Below are positions 13,063 to 13,578 of a stretch of 13,578 bases of DNA, one piece after another; positions within the stretch are counted from its first letter, which is position 1, and every line of letters begins with the position of its first letter. The position numbers and the translations under genes are program-made. Source of the DNA: Stephanodiscus triporus. Its lineage: Eukaryota; Bacillariophyta; Thalassiosirophyceae; Thalassiosirales; Thalassiosiraceae. The notes below the pieces were generated by a model. That model saw only the letters and a list, made by a program, of their open reading frames with translations, was not told the origin of the DNA and did no database searches. The stretch is taken from positions 1 to 13,578 of the forward strand of contig JALLAZ010000591.1 of assembly GCA_036939755.1 (NCBI GenBank). Direction: 5' to 3'.

Positions 13063-13578
13063 TCAATTATCAAGTTATATTTGCAAGCTCGTCATTTTCG
13101 CAAGCTTTCAATAGAATTTTGCCCGGCTCTTGTAAAGCCAGGCACCAATTTTGTCATCTTCGTCGTTGACAACCAATAGGATGACTGGTACTTGTTCGGG
13201 GGGTGCACAAACCGATTTCCCTTCCCCCTCTGGCGACGGCACCCACGGTCATGGCGTTGCGTCTTGCGAAGTGACTGCACTCATAAATCCAAGCACCAAT
13301 TTTCTCTTTGTCGGAAAGGTTTGGGGCGGTTGTAGAAGAATGAAGGGAGAGTGATTGACAAGCACGAAGGGGAATGATTGATGAGCAGTGGCAAGACTGA
13401 TGTTCTTTTGCAGATCGTGCAATCGCATTGCTCGATCTCGATTCATAATTGCTGCTGCCACATGATAAAAGAAGTCTGTAATGATGTGCGGTCCTTAGGC
13501 TGTGTTTTCTTCAGACCGCTGCACAGATACGCAAATATACAAATCGCGGTGCGAAGGTTTTTTTGTTCGCCGCTGTTC
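13063..13578. other. AT-rich right flank, nothing recognised
   Basis: Only short overlapping open stretches on both strands are present. A weak direct repeat of GCACCAATTTT occurs near 13142 and 13292. No RNA gene, repeat family or convincing coding frame was identified. Confidence 0.5.

Noticed and set aside
13151..13354. Short overlapping frames at the right end on both strands
   Set aside because: Under 80 codons, mostly with non-ATG starts, mutually overlapping and without recognisable motifs.
1..13578. CRISPR array, bacterial operon or prophage
   Set aside because: No spaced direct repeats, no ribosome-binding sites or operon spacing. Gene content and presequence are those of a eukaryotic nuclear genome.

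Overview
The window looks like nuclear DNA of a photosynthetic stramenopile, most likely a diatom. It holds three intronless, GC-rich genes set in AT-rich, repeat-scarred intergenic DNA. Two of them are eukaryotic assimilatory nitrate reductases (molybdenum domain, cytochrome b5 and FAD/NAD(P)H reductase in one chain). The third is a pseudouridine synthase whose N-terminus reads like the signal peptide plus Ser/Arg-rich transit peptide used for import into a secondary plastid, and which carries long Thr, Asp, Ser and Gly homopolymer runs. The species cannot be told from the sequence.

Layout. 1-3000 is AT-rich and holds no intact gene: a 46-bp tandem repeat (91-182), a small acidic reading frame (427-543), a long decayed gene (932-2432) that can be followed through three frames and seven stops and ends in a helix-turn-helix-like segment, and a second small remnant (2624-2890). 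3017-5347 (minus) is an RNA pseudouridine synthase with two complete TruC-like catalytic domains in one 776-residue chain. 5348-6052 is a divergent intergenic region between it and the first nitrate reductase, with TGACGT and TTTGGCGC motifs. 6053-8821 is nitrate reductase copy 1 (NR1, 922 aa). 8822-9606 is a spacer with the NR1 3' flank, an unassigned short frame and the NR2 promoter. 9607-12363 is nitrate reductase copy 2 (NR2, 918 aa). 12364-13578 is AT-rich flank with a duplicated 3' element and a frameshifted minus-strand coding remnant.

The most notable signal is in the NR pair. By reading, the two genes are identical over 2434 bp (6203-8636 = 9745-12178, constant offset 3542). On both sides of that tract they diverge abruptly: the last 61 residues differ at 16 positions, and the first ~50 codons, promoters and 3' flanks also differ. 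This is the pattern of an old tandem duplication whose centre was recently homogenised by gene conversion, unless the assembly collapsed the two copies. Both enzymes should carry out the same cytosolic step, nitrate to nitrite, while promoters, N-termini and the C-terminal nucleotide-binding tip remain copy-specific. The pseudouridine synthase has no evident functional link to nitrate assimilation and may simply be a divergently transcribed neighbour.
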